Positions 43,224 through 53,027 of a DNA stretch of 64,000 nucleotides are shown here, piece by piece. Origin of the DNA: an uncultured Schlesneria sp. (GTDB lineage: Bacteria > Planctomycetota > Planctomycetia > Planctomycetales > Planctomycetaceae); assembly GCA_903840265.1 (NCBI GenBank), contig CAIMFH010000035.1, forward strand, positions 1 through 64,000, in the 5' to 3' direction. The first letter of the stretch is position 1, and each line of letters starts with the position of its first letter. Both the position numbers and the translations under genes were made by a program. The notes under the pieces are model-generated. The model was not told the DNA's origin. It was given only the letters and a program-made list of their open reading frames with translations, and ran no database searches.

Positions 43224-43703
43224 TTAGCCCTGTAGATGCGCTTCGACGAACCAGAGGTTCTTGTCGAGGGCGCGCGAGATCGCGGTGAAGATGTCTGCCG
43301 CATCGGCATCACCGAGTTCATCCGAGTGATCGATGGCGGCTCGCATCAGCTTTCCGGCGGCAGCCAACGCCGATGAGAGCGCTTCGACGTGATCTTTGCC
43401 GCTGGTGATCGTCAGCGGATAGGCGGCCAGCTTGGTTCGCGAACTGACGGGGGCCAGCGTTCCTTCGGCAATGCCACCCAGGGCCACAATTCGTTCGGCC
43501 AGGGTATCGACATGTTCCGGCAATTCACCGGCGATCTCGTCGAACAGTAAGTGCAAGGCGATGAACTGGGGGCCTTTCACATTCCAATGGGCTTGCTTCG
43601 TCTGCAACTGCAGGTCGATCAAATCAGCCAGTCGTTCATTCATGAACTGGCACAGCTTGGATCGAATTTCGACGGGCAAATCATTCTTGGTCGGATTCAT
43701 CAT
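43224..43703 (-). CDS. dps: Dps-family ferritin-like DNA-protection protein
   Basis: A 159-residue protein of normal Dps size. All five ferroxidase residues are visible at the spacing of E. coli Dps: H39, H51, D55, D66 and E70, in KQAHWNVKGPQF, ALHLLFDEIAG and EHVDTLAERIVALGG. Dps forms 12-mers that oxidise Fe(II) with hydrogen peroxide and protect DNA. It follows katA by 36 bases on the same strand, with the OxyR-type gene divergent from katA, making a three-gene peroxide-stress module. The N-terminal tail is short and has few lysines, so DNA binding is not assured. Confidence 0.93.
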   Translation of the reverse strand: MMNPTKNDLPVEIRSKLCQFMNERLADLIDLQLQTKQAHWNVKGPQFIALHLLFDEIAGELPEHVDTLAERIVALGGIAEGTLAPVSSRTKLAAYPLTITSGKDHVEALSSALAAAGKLMRAAIDHSDELGDADAADIFTAISRALDKNLWFVEAHLQG

Positions 43704-43739
43704 TATTCCTTGGTAAGAGTCGCCGCAGATTGTAACGAC

Positions 43740-45203
43740 TCATGCGGGCCGCGTCAGCGATAACGCGTGGCGGACCCCAGCGGCATACTCGGGATGGACT
43801 TGCTCGAGCAGTCCCAGTTGTCGTTCGACAATCTCGGCGGGAACGCTGGCCATCGATTCTGACATGTTCTTAAACAGCCGCTGTTTCTGGTCGGCATCAA
43901 ACAGATTGAACAAAGCTCGCGGTTGCGAGAAATCGTCGTTGCCAATGCGATGATCGTAGCGAGCGGCGTCGCCATCGATTTTCAGTGGCGGCTCGGCGAA
44001 GTTCGGTTGTTCGACAGGACCGTGGAACGAGTTCGGTTCGTAGTATGCATCAGGGTTCGGCGCGTTCTCGAAGAATCGCATCGGCCCGTCTTTGTGATAG
44101 TGATGCACCGGACACTTCGGTGCGTTCACCGGGATCGATTCATAGTGAGTTCCCAGTCGGTAGCGATGAGCATCGGCGTAGGCGAAGATCCGCGCCTGCA
44201 GCATCTTGTCGGGCGAGAAGCTAATCCCCGGCACGATGTTCGACGGCGAGAACGCGGCCTGCTCGATCTGTGCATAGTAATTGTCCGGGTTACGGTTCAA
44301 CTCCATGATGCCGACTTCAATCAGCGGATAGTCCCCATGCGGCCAGACTTTTGTGACATCGAATGGGTTGTAAGGAGTCTGGTTGGCATCGGCCTCGGGC
44401 ATGACTTGGATGAAACAGTGCCAGCGAGGGAAGTCGCGTCGTTCGATTGAGCCGAACAGATCCTCCTGATACGACTCGCGAGTCTGCCCCACAACGGCCG
44501 CTGCTTCCGCATTTGTGTAGTGCCGATGTCCCTGCATCGTCTTGAAGTGAAACTTCACCCAGAATCGTTCGTTGTTCGCGTTTAGCAAACTATAGGTGTG
44601 ACTGCCGTAACCGTTCATATGACGCGTATCGGTCGGCAGGCCGCGATCTGAGAACAGAATCGTGACCTGATGCAGGGACTCGGGCGACAACGACCAGAAG
44701 TCCCAGGCCGCGGTGGACGAACGCAGATTCGTGCGAGGGTGTCGCTTTTGCGTGTGGATGAAGTCCGGAAACTTATAAGGGTCGCGAATGAAGAAGACCG
44801 GGGTGTTGTTGCCGACCAGATCCCAGTTCCCCTGCTCTGTGTAGAATTTCAACGCGAACCCACGAACATCGCGTTCGGCATCGGCCGCACCCGCTTCGCC
44901 CGCCACGGTTGAGAATCGAGTCAACATCTCGGTCTGTTTACCGACCGCGGAAAAGATTGCCGCCTTCGTGTATCGGGTGATATCGTTCGTCACGGTAAAG
45001 GTCCCGAAGGCTCCCCAGCCCTTGGCGTGGACCGTTCGCTCTGGAATCCGTTCACGATTCTGATGCGCCAGCTTCTCCATCAACTGGTAATCCTGCATCA
45101 GCACCGGCCCGCGCGGCCCGGCGGTTATCGCATTCTGGTTGTCTGAAACGGGGGCTCCCCCAGTCGTGGTCAACGGTGGGTTCTGGTTCGAATTGTCATT
45201 CAT
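43740..45203 (-). CDS. katA: Monofunctional heme catalase (small-subunit, clade 3-like)
   Basis: A 487-residue protein from the ATG at 45201-45203, with AAGGG upstream; the frame is open to 45293. Catalase landmarks: active-site histidine H59 in [13 protein letters not shown], distal-side Asn in [17 protein letters not shown], and the proximal heme-ligand region [14 protein letters not shown] with Tyr. The length near 490 fits small-subunit catalases. It breaks down hydrogen peroxide in the cytoplasm. The divergent oxyR-like gene, separated by 143 bases that contain a palindrome, is the evident regulator, and dps is cotranscribed downstream. Confidence 0.96.
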   Translation of the reverse strand: MNDNSNQNPPLTTTGGAPVSDNQNAITAGPRGPVLMQDYQLMEKLAHQNRERIPERTVHAKGWGAFGTFTVTNDITRYTKAAIFSAVGKQTEMLTRFSTVAGEAGAADAERDVRGFALKFYTEQGNWDLVGNNTPVFFIRDPYKFPDFIHTQKRHPRTNLRSSTAAWDFWSLSPESLHQVTILFSDRGLPTDTRHMNGYGSHTYSLLNANNERFWVKFHFKTMQGHRHYTNAEAAAVVGQTRESYQEDLFGSIERRDFPRWHCFIQVMPEADANQTPYNPFDVTKVWPHGDYPLIEVGIMELNRNPDNYYAQIEQAAFSPSNIVPGISFSPDKMLQARIFAYADAHRYRLGTHYESIPVNAPKCPVHHYHKDGPMRFFENAPNPDAYYEPNSFHGPVEQPNFAEPPLKIDGDAARYDHRIGNDDFSQPRALFNLFDADQKQRLFKNMSESMASVPAEIVERQLGLLEQVHPEYAAGVRHALSLTRPA

Positions 45204-45287
45204 GACTTTGCCCTTCAGCTTGGGAGACTTTGCACGGTTTGTGATGCTCAACGAGCCCAATTGTCGCTGGAACGGGAGATCTGTCCA

Positions 45288-45315
45288 ATGCATTGCTAGA
45301 ATGTGAGCAATGCAT
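45288..45315. promoter_or_regulatory. Palindromic operator between katA and oxyR
   Basis: Perfect 10-bp arms, ATGCATTGCT at 45288-45297 and AGCAATGCAT at 45306-45315, with an 8-base spacer. It lies 31 bases before the LysR-type start and 84 bases before the katA start. LysR-family proteins such as OxyR usually bind such dyads in divergent intergenic regions. That this is the OxyR site is an inference. Confidence 0.7.
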
Positions 45316-45346
45316 ACGGTGCATCATGACTTTCAGGACAATCATC

Positions 45347-46216
45347 ATGGAATTGGATCAGTTGCGACATGTTCTGAAGCTGGCGGAACTCGGCAATTTT
45401 ACGCGGGCAGCCGCAGCGGTGGGGCTTTCGCAACCCGCGTTCAGCCGATCTGTGGCGCGCCTGGAGGAAGAACTCGGCCAGCCGATCTTTGAACGTCAGA
45501 CGAAAAGAGTTTCGCTGACTGACGCCGGACAACGGCTGCATGCGAAGGCGAGACAGATTCTCTCGCTGGTTGACGACGCGACGGCCGAATTCACCGATGG
45601 CGACGATGGCCGACTGCGCATCGCCGCGATCCCCACGATCGCTCCGTTTCTGCTGCCGGAACTTTTGAAAGAGTTCGGCAGTCAATATCCGCGGGCGACC
45701 GTCATCGTTCAGGAAGACACGACCGAGCGACTTCTGAAGCAGTTGTCCGACGGAGAAATCGATGTCGCGATTCTGGCTCGGCCAATCGACGCGAAGTATC
45801 TCGATGTGGAGGATCTGTTCGAAGAGGAACTGCTGTTGGTGATGTCGACCGATCACGCTCTGCGCGACAAGAAGCAGATCCGGATCGCGGACATCGAGTC
45901 GTTGCCGTTTGTGTTGCTCGGCGAAACGCACTGCCTGACGGGCAACGTGCTGTCGTTCTGCCAGCAGAAGTCCTTTCATCCGGTCTCTGTCGAACGAACC
46001 AGCCAACTGGCGACGGTGCAGGAACTGGTCTCGCTTAATCACGGAGTCAGCCTGGTCCCGGCCATGGCTGCCAAGCTGGACACCAGCAACCGGCGGCTCT
46101 ATCGGTCGCTGGCTGGCCCAAAGCCGACTCGCAAGATCGTGCTGGTGTCGAACCCCTATCGTTTCCAAAGCCAGATCAGCCAGGCGTTCAAGCGCTTAGT
46201 CCGGCGCTTCAAGTAA
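45347..46216 (+). CDS. oxyR: LysR-type peroxide regulator OxyR
   Basis: A 289-residue protein from ATG 45347 ([20 protein letters not shown]); the frame is open from 45293. The winged helix-turn-helix (ALFTRA-type [20 protein letters not shown]) leads into a LysR effector domain. The redox pair of OxyR is recognisable: C196 and C205 in [16 protein letters not shown], with the nine-residue spacing of C199/C208 in E. coli. Peroxide would form a disulfide and switch on transcription. It diverges from katA-dps around a 28-bp palindrome, which supports the call strongly. Confidence 0.92.
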   Translation: MELDQLRHVLKLAELGNFTRAAAAVGLSQPAFSRSVARLEEELGQPIFERQTKRVSLTDAGQRLHAKARQILSLVDDATAEFTDGDDGRLRIAAIPTIAPFLLPELLKEFGSQYPRATVIVQEDTTERLLKQLSDGEIDVAILARPIDAKYLDVEDLFEEELLLVMSTDHALRDKKQIRIADIESLPFVLLGETHCLTGNVLSFCQQKSFHPVSVERTSQLATVQELVSLNHGVSLVPAMAAKLDTSNRRLYRSLAGPKPTRKIVLVSNPYRFQSQISQAFKRLVRRFK

Positions 46217-46245
46217 GAGTGTAGGGCTTTGATTGTTGCGACCGC

Positions 46246-46635
46246 TTACCTCGAGCTTGATTTCAGACGTTCGGGATGCACCGTCGTTTGGACCATTCGT
46301 TCGATGTTCTTTACAGGGATCCATTGAAACTCAGAAGGTTTCTCGTCGGCACCGATGAAATCCTGGCGAACAACGACCCAATCGCCATCCAATCCAACCA
46401 GGCTGCCAGAGACTAAGCGTTTTCCGTCCATATGGAATTCGCGCAAGACCACTGTCACCTGCCCTGCCATGTCCCGCAGCGGTTCAATCGGTCCCGCGCC
46501 GAACAGTGACTTTGGAACTGCGGTGGATTTCTTGGCAGGTGGTGTTTGTGGTCCTTGCGCAAGGCAGAGCAGATACCCTGATCCCAAGGACGCGGCGAAC
46601 AGAAATAGAACAGCACGTCGTGTCAGACTTTGCAT
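46246..46635 (-). CDS. Small secreted protein, unknown
   Basis: A 129-residue protein with signal peptide MQSLTRRAVLFLFAASLGSG, then YLLCLAQG. The mature part has a beta-rich core: VTVVLREFHMDGKRLVSGSL, VGLDGDWVVVRQDFIG and FQWIPVKNIERMVQ. This could be a small SH3- or Sm-like barrel; no family recognised. It ends 29 bases from the convergent oxyR stop. Confidence 0.65.
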   Translation of the reverse strand: MQSLTRRAVLFLFAASLGSGYLLCLAQGPQTPPAKKSTAVPKSLFGAGPIEPLRDMAGQVTVVLREFHMDGKRLVSGSLVGLDGDWVVVRQDFIGADEKPSEFQWIPVKNIERMVQTTVHPERLKSSSR

Positions 46636-46764
46636 CTTCAGGCCCTTCCAGGTCTCAGGCTACTTATATCGATCGTGGCGATACAGATCACAAAACGACA
46701 CCACCTCATCGCGCGAGACACGATGAGGTGATGTGAATTCACAATCAAGCTTCAGCCACGACGA

Positions 46765-47877
46765 CTATGGCAATCGGACTGTTCGCAGGTCTTGCGATGC
46801 GGTCCCCGATTGAACCAGGATCACGGCGTGCGTGTCGTTCAGACGATCCAATTGCACGACGCCATCGAGTTCCTTGATCGTTTCGAACGACTGACCGGCG
46901 GTGCCGCCACCAGTGACTGGTGTCGTCAGGCCTTCGTTCTTGGCGATGTTTTCGGTGCTGATCTTCATCACGCCACGGGCCGAGTTCGACATCAGCAGGA
47001 AGGTCTTGCCGTCCTTCTGATAGGTGATCATGTCGAGCGGCTTGTTGCGGTTGCCCAGTTCAGCGACCGTCGTTCCCTTCGTCTTCGTGCCTGGTTTCAA
47101 GGTGTCGATCGGGAACTTCACCAGCGGCGTGCAGATGAATCCGGCCAGCAAACTCGCTTCGCCATTGATGTTCAAGGGCACGAACGTACGAATCGCAGAG
47201 GTGTCTTCGCTGCGACCGTGAGCCGCATGATAGATTTCGACACTGGTTCCGTTAACACCGTCAGAGAACGGGAAGGGAATCTGATGGACGCTCGATGGTG
47301 ATTGTCCCGCAGCCAGGCCCGAGACATAGACCTTGCCTTCGGCATACGCCAGATCGGTGATCGCATCGTTGCGTGGGTTCGACGTGCGACCGTTGCGATT
47401 CACTTCCTTATCTTCGGGAGCGTCAGCCAGTTCGGCCTTCTGGAACGCGACCTTCTTCAGCGAGATTTCGGACAGCTTGCCCGATGCGTCGACTTTGACC
47501 AATGCTGCTGCGGCGTCGGCTCCCTGGCCCTTGGTGACGGCGACAAACACGTTGCCCGTCAGCGGGTTCACAGCCAGATCGTTGATCGTGATCTTGTCGG
47601 CGCTGGTCCCGAGTGTCTTGGCCACTTCGCCGTTCAAGTTCGCGACGTTCTGCTCGGCCTTTGCAGCATCGCCCTTGGTGTCGCCTGTGTCGATCGCAAA
47701 GATCGCCGCTCCCTTGGCATCGCCGACGAACACGATCCCGTCGGGACCGAAGGCCAGTGCCGTTGCCGACTTGATCGCCGGATCACCTTCTTTCAGGCCC
47801 CATTCGGCCGCCTGTCCCACAGACATCGACAACAACCAGCCAGCGATTGCACAAGAGAAGATTCGTCGAGGTTGCAT
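46765..47877 (-). CDS. Exported beta-propeller-like protein, unknown
   Basis: A 370-residue protein with signal peptide MQPRRIFSCAIAGWLLSMSV, then GQAAEWG. Repeated blade-like strands: ATALAFGPDGIVFVGDAKGA, DLAVNPLTGNVFVAVTKGQG, DLAYAEGKVYVSGLA and DMITYQKDGKTFLLMSNSAR. The pattern is NHL/WD-like but not diagnostic. No cysteines of catalytic type and no cytochrome motif are visible. Its position near the PVC dehydrogenase may be coincidental because repeat E separates them. Confidence 0.7.
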   Translation of the reverse strand: MQPRRIFSCAIAGWLLSMSVGQAAEWGLKEGDPAIKSATALAFGPDGIVFVGDAKGAAIFAIDTGDTKGDAAKAEQNVANLNGEVAKTLGTSADKITINDLAVNPLTGNVFVAVTKGQGADAAAALVKVDASGKLSEISLKKVAFQKAELADAPEDKEVNRNGRTSNPRNDAITDLAYAEGKVYVSGLAAGQSPSSVHQIPFPFSDGVNGTSVEIYHAAHGRSEDTSAIRTFVPLNINGEASLLAGFICTPLVKFPIDTLKPGTKTKGTTVAELGNRNKPLDMITYQKDGKTFLLMSNSARGVMKISTENIAKNEGLTTPVTGGGTAGQSFETIKELDGVVQLDRLNDTHAVILVQSGTASQDLRTVRLP

Positions 47878-48102
47878 GCGTCATTCCTTCTGCCAACGGG
47901 TAGCACCCACGCGACTCGCCACGCGAGACAGCTTTTCGAGGGAACCACAAGTCACATCAGTATGGGAAGCCAATCCCAGGTTGGGAATCCAGAACGCCCG
48001 ATGCCGTTTTAAGCTGGCTAGAAAGTATCTCGCGAAATTCATCGGATCTTAAGATGCGGTGTATGGCTGGCCTTGTTGAGTTATGCAACTAGCCCAACTC
48101 TG

Positions 48103-48251
48103 AGGTGAGCCGCGCTGCGTCAGCACGCGGACCCGGCTGACATGGAGATCTGATCTGGAGACAATGAATTCCAGATAGCCGCATCGAAGTGATGTGAGCA
48201 CTACGCCCGCTGCAGCGAAGAGTCCGCGTGCTGACGCAGCGCGGCTCACCT
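48103..48251. mobile_element. 149-bp MITE-like unit with perfect 30-bp inverted ends (family E)
   Basis: 48103-48132 (AGGTGAGCCGCGCTGCGTCA...) and 48222-48251 are exact inverted copies of 30 bases, and the 89-base centre has no ORF worth naming. A single end copy lies at 5170-5199. No transposase is nearby, and no target-site duplication could be confirmed by eye. It may be a non-autonomous transposable element or a pair of REP-type hairpins, as known for other bacteria. Confidence 0.65.
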
Positions 48252-48262
48252 GGGCATATTCT

Positions 48263-51200
48263 TCACTGCTCATTTGGCAACGGAACCTGCGTTGGCGACA
48301 TCAGGTACCCGACCAGATCACGAATCTGATCGTCGGTCAGTGGCTGCAATAATCCATCCGGCATCAACGACTGTGACGAAGTTTGGATCTCTTCGATGTC
48401 GGACAGATCCAGTGTCAGTCGTTCCTTCGCCGTTTGCAGCGTGAGCACCTTTTCCGTCTTCGACGCCACAATTCCGTTGAGCACTCGTCCATCTTCGAGC
48501 ACGACGACTGCCATGCGATAGTCCGCTCCGACGGCGGCACTGGGGTCGATCAGGTTGATCAGGACATAGTCCAGGTTCTGGCGACCCGACCCGGTCAGAT
48601 CAGGACCGATCTGCCCGCCATGCCCATACAGCCGATGACAACTCGCACAGGCTTTGTTGAAGACTTCACGGCCTTGCGGCTTGTCGGCTTGGGCGAGGAC
48701 TTCGGGTGTTAGCTGCGACTTCCACTTGGTGATCAGCCGCTGTCGATCTGCCGAGCTCTCTCGCAATTCGCCCCAGATCTCGGCCAGTCGCGCCGTGAGT
48801 TTGGGATTTCCCAAACTGAGGATTTGTCGGGCGTGCAGGACCGTCAGATCCGTCTTGGCGATCTTGCCGGCCGCGATTTGATTGAGCAGCGCTTCGGCAA
48901 ATGACGGTCGCGTCACGAGGGCATCGATCACTGCGGGGCGATCGACGGGGAAGAAGTTGCGATAGCTGTTCGCGAGCTTCGTTCCAATCGACGCGTCGTC
49001 AAACTCGGTCAGACCGCGAATGGCAGTTGTGTTCAAGTACCGGACGCCAAGCAGTTGTTCGCAGACTTTGCGCCGATCTGGGGCTCGATTGTCGATCAAC
49101 GTTTGCAGCGCTGCTCGCCTTGCGGCAAGTTCCGCCTTGCTATCCAGGGCCACGCGCTGCACTTCGTCGAGTGCCCGTCCATCGCCAAAAAGGACGCTCA
49201 GGTCACGTACCTGCTCATGCAGCTGGATGTCATCCAACGAGGCCACTTCTGCTTGCAGAGTCGACCAGTTGGCTGGTGCCTTCACTTTATGTCGCCCTGC
49301 CAGGCCATCGGACAGGCCTTTCAGAACGTCGGGCAGCACAGCATGAGCGCTGGCGGCAGTCAGCAAGGTCTCTATCGCACGTGGCTGCTCATCGATCATC
49401 TCGGCCAGTCGGCGTGCGATTAGTCGGCGCGTCGTCGGAAACTGGCAGCTTACGGCGAATTGAGCCACCTCCACTGGTTGCGACTTCGCGACCGGCATTA
49501 ATCCGTACCAGATCATGAGCGGAAGATTGTGATCGGACGCGTCACCCACGCGAGAAGCCAGTGGGACTGCGAGTTTGAGCCGGTGATCGACAGGAAGACG
49601 CTGCAACGTGGAAGCCAACACTAACCGCGTCAAAGGAGATTCATCGTCGTTTGCGGCGCGGACTAATTCTGCGACGACCGTTTCCGAAATGGTGGCCGTC
49701 GCCTGAGGATGCCGCTCGCCCATGATCGTGTCGAGAGGCCACGCATCCGTGAGCAGTCGAATGGCCCAGACTCGGACATGAGGTTCCGGATGCCGCAAGG
49801 TTTCGAGTAAGAACTGCTGATCGACGAGGCCCAGCACATACAGCGTGTGGAGGGCTCGTAGCTTCAACTCCGCCGTGGTTTCGTTCTTGAACATGGCGAG
49901 TAGTTCGTCACGAGCGGTTGTCTGCGTGGCGGCGTTCCAATCGCGATGGCTGGCGAGGTCCATCAAACGGCGACGTGCCTGGCGCACGAACCATTCGTTG
50001 CGATGCCGATGCAGTGCAATCAACTCGGTGACCGAGAGTACGTTCAAATCAACGCGGCTGGGCTTTGGCTCGCCGTAGCTGACTCGATAGATACGACCCG
50101 ACTTGCGATGCACGCCGGTTTGTTCGTGGCATTCGCCCGTGTCGCTCCAATCGAGGACGTAGACTGCTCCGTCGGGTCCATAACTCAAATCGATGCCGCG
50201 GAACCAGGGATCGGCCGCGAATAGCATGTCGGGTTCGTGTCGCCCCACGTACCCCGCGCCACGTGGTTCCAGTCGTTCGACGTTGACTCGTCGACCATGC
50301 AGGTTCAGCGTCAGCAGTCGACCGCGATACGTGTCGGGCCAGTTGTCGCCGCGGTAGATCGTCATCCCGCTGTGAGCGTGTCCGCCTCCCAGTCGATCAT
50401 GTTCGCCTTTGACGTTGCGAGAATCAGTCCAGTCTTTGCCGGTATCCCAGTGATAATGATCGGCGTGCGTGTCGATCGTCGCGTAGACATGAGGGTTGGG
50501 GTCTTCGCTGTGCGGTCGACGAAAGTGAGCCCCCGGGATCGCGTGCCACAGGTGGCCGTTGACTGTGTTGATGAAGAACGCTTCGCCATGTTCGTTCCAG
50601 TCGTGGCCCCAGGGATTGGTTGTGCCATGACACAGGACTTCGACGATCGCCTCCTCCCGTTTCGGAGCGGGGGGTGTCAGCCCCCTGGCTTCTGTCGATG
50701 GAACCGCGGCCATTCTTGATCGGAACCGCCACAAGCCGCCGAACAGCGGGACTCGCTTTTCGTCGGGCGTCCCTGGAACTCCCAATCGACCGGGACTCGA
50801 TGCCCCGCAGCGACCGTAGAGCCAGCCATCGGGGCCCCACTTCAGGCCGTTGGCAAACGTGTGGTGGTTGTCGGTCGCAGGAGTGAACCCGTCGAGCATC
50901 ACGACCGGCGCTCCGTCGGGCTTGTCGTTGCCGTCTCGATCGGGAATGTAAATCAGTTGCGGCGGCGTCAGCAGCCAGACTCCGTCGTTGCCGACGGTAA
51001 GTCCCGTCAGCATCTGCACGTCGTCGGTGAAGACAGTCCGCTTGTCGAAGCGACCATCTCCGTCGGTGTCTTCCAGGATCAGCACGCGATCTCGCAGGCT
51101 GAAGTCGAATTTCTTCGTGCGATCACCGTAAGTGTAATTCTCGGCGACCCACAAGCGGCCACGATGATCCCAGGCCATCGCGATCGGGTTCTGCACGTCG

Positions 51201-51412
51201 GGTTCGGCCGCGAAGACGGTGACTTGGAATCCGTCGGGAACGCGAAACCCACGAGCGGCCTCGTCGGGCGGTAATGCCTTCGTCGTCGTATCCTGCTCGG
51301 TGTTGATCGGATCGGGAAACGAACCTGGTTTTGGCGAATCCGCGGCACCGGTCAGCAGCAGTCTGAGAAACAGGACGACGATGATGGAAACGGAAGCGGC
51401 AAAAATACGCAT
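48263..51412 (-). CDS. PVC-type membrane-bound dehydrogenase with HEAT repeats and CxxCH cytochrome
   Basis: A 1049-residue exported protein (signal MRIFAASVSIIVVLFLRLLL, then TGAADS). N-terminal propeller typical of the family: GFRVPDGFQVTVFAAEPDVQ, MAWDHRGRLWVAENYTYGDR and ILEDTDGDGRFDKRTVFTDD. It continues with WGHDWNEHGEAFFINT and HSGMTIYRGDNWPD. The middle (about 450-880) is HEAT-like helices. Near the end is one heme-binding motif, CASCH at about 923, followed by GHGGQIGPDLTGSGRQ, then a short C-terminal domain (LEDGRVLNGIVASKTEKVLT). Such proteins are numerous in planctomycetes and Verrucomicrobia and are thought to oxidise sugars or alcohols in the periplasm. Substrate unknown. Confidence 0.92.
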   Translation of the reverse strand: MRIFAASVSIIVVLFLRLLLTGAADSPKPGSFPDPINTEQDTTTKALPPDEAARGFRVPDGFQVTVFAAEPDVQNPIAMAWDHRGRLWVAENYTYGDRTKKFDFSLRDRVLILEDTDGDGRFDKRTVFTDDVQMLTGLTVGNDGVWLLTPPQLIYIPDRDGNDKPDGAPVVMLDGFTPATDNHHTFANGLKWGPDGWLYGRCGASSPGRLGVPGTPDEKRVPLFGGLWRFRSRMAAVPSTEARGLTPPAPKREEAIVEVLCHGTTNPWGHDWNEHGEAFFINTVNGHLWHAIPGAHFRRPHSEDPNPHVYATIDTHADHYHWDTGKDWTDSRNVKGEHDRLGGGHAHSGMTIYRGDNWPDTYRGRLLTLNLHGRRVNVERLEPRGAGYVGRHEPDMLFAADPWFRGIDLSYGPDGAVYVLDWSDTGECHEQTGVHRKSGRIYRVSYGEPKPSRVDLNVLSVTELIALHRHRNEWFVRQARRRLMDLASHRDWNAATQTTARDELLAMFKNETTAELKLRALHTLYVLGLVDQQFLLETLRHPEPHVRVWAIRLLTDAWPLDTIMGERHPQATATISETVVAELVRAANDDESPLTRLVLASTLQRLPVDHRLKLAVPLASRVGDASDHNLPLMIWYGLMPVAKSQPVEVAQFAVSCQFPTTRRLIARRLAEMIDEQPRAIETLLTAASAHAVLPDVLKGLSDGLAGRHKVKAPANWSTLQAEVASLDDIQLHEQVRDLSVLFGDGRALDEVQRVALDSKAELAARRAALQTLIDNRAPDRRKVCEQLLGVRYLNTTAIRGLTEFDDASIGTKLANSYRNFFPVDRPAVIDALVTRPSFAEALLNQIAAGKIAKTDLTVLHARQILSLGNPKLTARLAEIWGELRESSADRQRLITKWKSQLTPEVLAQADKPQGREVFNKACASCHRLYGHGGQIGPDLTGSGRQNLDYVLINLIDPSAAVGADYRMAVVVLEDGRVLNGIVASKTEKVLTLQTAKERLTLDLSDIEEIQTSSQSLMPDGLLQPLTDDQIRDLVGYLMSPTQVPLPNEQ

Positions 51413-51449
51413 GGCAGGACCAGCATCAGGTCAAAAGATTGAAGTCACC

Positions 51450-52748
51450 CTAACGGTCCAGATCGATGGTGATCGTCGAAGCATCGCGATCATATTTCAC
51501 GTCTGCAGCGGGAACCTTGAAGTACGTCGCCAGCGTGACCTGCAGAGCGATCATGTCGTCAATCCGCTGGAGGCGACAAAACGTGCGCCCGTCATTGGCG
51601 AGGAACGTGTAGTCGCTGCCCGCTTCGTTCAATGGTTTCAGCACTGTCGCGGTGAACTTGCCTGCTTCGGCCTCCGACAGTTGCCGATTGATCGTGATCG
51701 TCACGCTGGGCAACGTGCTTTCGCCGGTCATTGCCTGTCGAGCGAGCAATTGCAGATTGGGCCAGGCTGTGGCGAGTGAAAGAATTGCTGGTCCCGCGGC
51801 TTGCTCGAACTGTTCGCGATTGCTGGCAGCCGCCAGTTGATCCAGGATCTCATCGGCCTGTGACAGTGCTTCCAGGATTTGAGGTTTCACGACCTTGATG
51901 CGAGCAGGCAGCTTTTCCAGCCAGACTCGGTCTGCTTTGATCCCTTCGTCCCAATGGTCAACCAGTGACTTGGGAAGCCAGCGCCCGTCGTGTTTGACGT
52001 AAGCAACCTCGGCAGGCTCTTCATCCGTCGGCCCACGAATCGCGATGACCTCCTCTGTCCCATCCGTGCGGACCGGCGTGACGGTGACCCCGGCAAATTG
52101 ACGAGCCAGGTTCGCCCCCAGTGCCAATCCGATCGCATCAAATTGCTGAGGCGTCGCCGACGCCTTACCCGGCAACAATGACCGAGCCGTCACGTTCTTC
52201 AGTGACGCCAGTTCCGCCGCGTCGCTGTTCGACAAATGACTGAGTATCTCCAGTGACGAATCCCAGCTCTTGCGATACGGTTCCACTTCGGGCCGATTGC
52301 GAAACAGATCCAGATCGAGAATCAATTCCTTCTTCGTCTTCAACACATTGATGGTCTTGCGAGCTGTCCCGATCAACCGAGACCAGACCTCGGGATCCAT
52401 CCGATTCGCAAACTCATGAATCAGTCCATCGATATCAGCTTGATATGAAGGGGGCAAAAAATCATAGGCCTCAGCCAAGTTTCCTTGTTCCAGTGTCTGT
52501 AGCGTCTTCGTGACCGTTCCTGCCGCCGAATTCGCATCGATTGTCACAGGGATTGCGGGCGCGGTCGGCTCTTTGGACTTAGGAACATCTGTCGTCGAGG
52601 CGGGCTGCTCGACAGGTTTCGTGGTTGGCGTGGTGGCCTCGGAAGTCGATGCCTCGGGAACAGTCGGCTTTGGAGTCGAACTGCTACACCCGACTGTCCA
52701 CACCATCAAGCCAACTGCCACCAGCGCGCTGAACCGATTGACTGTCAT
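51450..52748 (-). CDS. Lipoprotein of unknown function
   Basis: A 432-residue protein with lipobox WTVGCSSS at residue 21, then a Thr/Pro/Ser-rich linker (about 25-70), then helical sequence (LQTLEQGNLAEAYDFLPPSY, QADIDGLIHEFANRMDPEVW). The end is beta-rich (VTITINRQLSEAEAGKFTAT, FLANDGRTFCRLQRIDDMIA, KYDRDASTITIDLDR). No enzyme motif is visible. It is 37 bases upstream of the PVC dehydrogenase on the same strand and may be cotranscribed with it. Envelope location is inferred from the lipobox. Confidence 0.75.
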   Translation of the reverse strand: MTVNRFSALVAVGLMVWTVGCSSSTPKPTVPEASTSEATTPTTKPVEQPASTTDVPKSKEPTAPAIPVTIDANSAAGTVTKTLQTLEQGNLAEAYDFLPPSYQADIDGLIHEFANRMDPEVWSRLIGTARKTINVLKTKKELILDLDLFRNRPEVEPYRKSWDSSLEILSHLSNSDAAELASLKNVTARSLLPGKASATPQQFDAIGLALGANLARQFAGVTVTPVRTDGTEEVIAIRGPTDEEPAEVAYVKHDGRWLPKSLVDHWDEGIKADRVWLEKLPARIKVVKPQILEALSQADEILDQLAAASNREQFEQAAGPAILSLATAWPNLQLLARQAMTGESTLPSVTITINRQLSEAEAGKFTATVLKPLNEAGSDYTFLANDGRTFCRLQRIDDMIALQVTLATYFKVPAADVKYDRDASTITIDLDR

Positions 52749-52832
52749 GAACGACGCTTTCAGAAAGTTTCACCAATCCCCTGAGTTGTCGCAGATCATA
52801 ACCAAGCCTCGCCGACTTCGCGCGGTAGAGCT

Positions 52833-52846
52833 GTTTTAGCCACGGA
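52833..52846. repeat. Fragment of repeat family B
   Basis: GTTTTAGCCACGGA equals the 5' part of the 44-bp repeat seen at 9028 and 16246. It lies upstream of the lipoprotein gene and of the esterase gene. It is too short to be certain it is a true copy. Confidence 0.4.
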
Positions 52847-53027
52847 ACTACAGCGTTCGCTTTCGTTGGTTGACGCTGACGTGCGGCGGCAAGTCCAGGT
52901 TCAACACGGGTCGCTCGCCCGGACGAAACATCATCGAGCAACGGTAAAGATGCAATCTGGCAATCAAAATCCTACACTGTTGCCGATCTGCACGTTGAAC
53001 ATCACTGCCTTCGAAGGACTCTTGCTC

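Noticed and set aside
48049-48273. Minus-strand 74-codon frame reading EEYAQVSRAASARG
   Set aside because: It lies wholly on the 30-bp inverted repeats, the same composition recurs on the minus strand near 5 kb, and no family signal is present.
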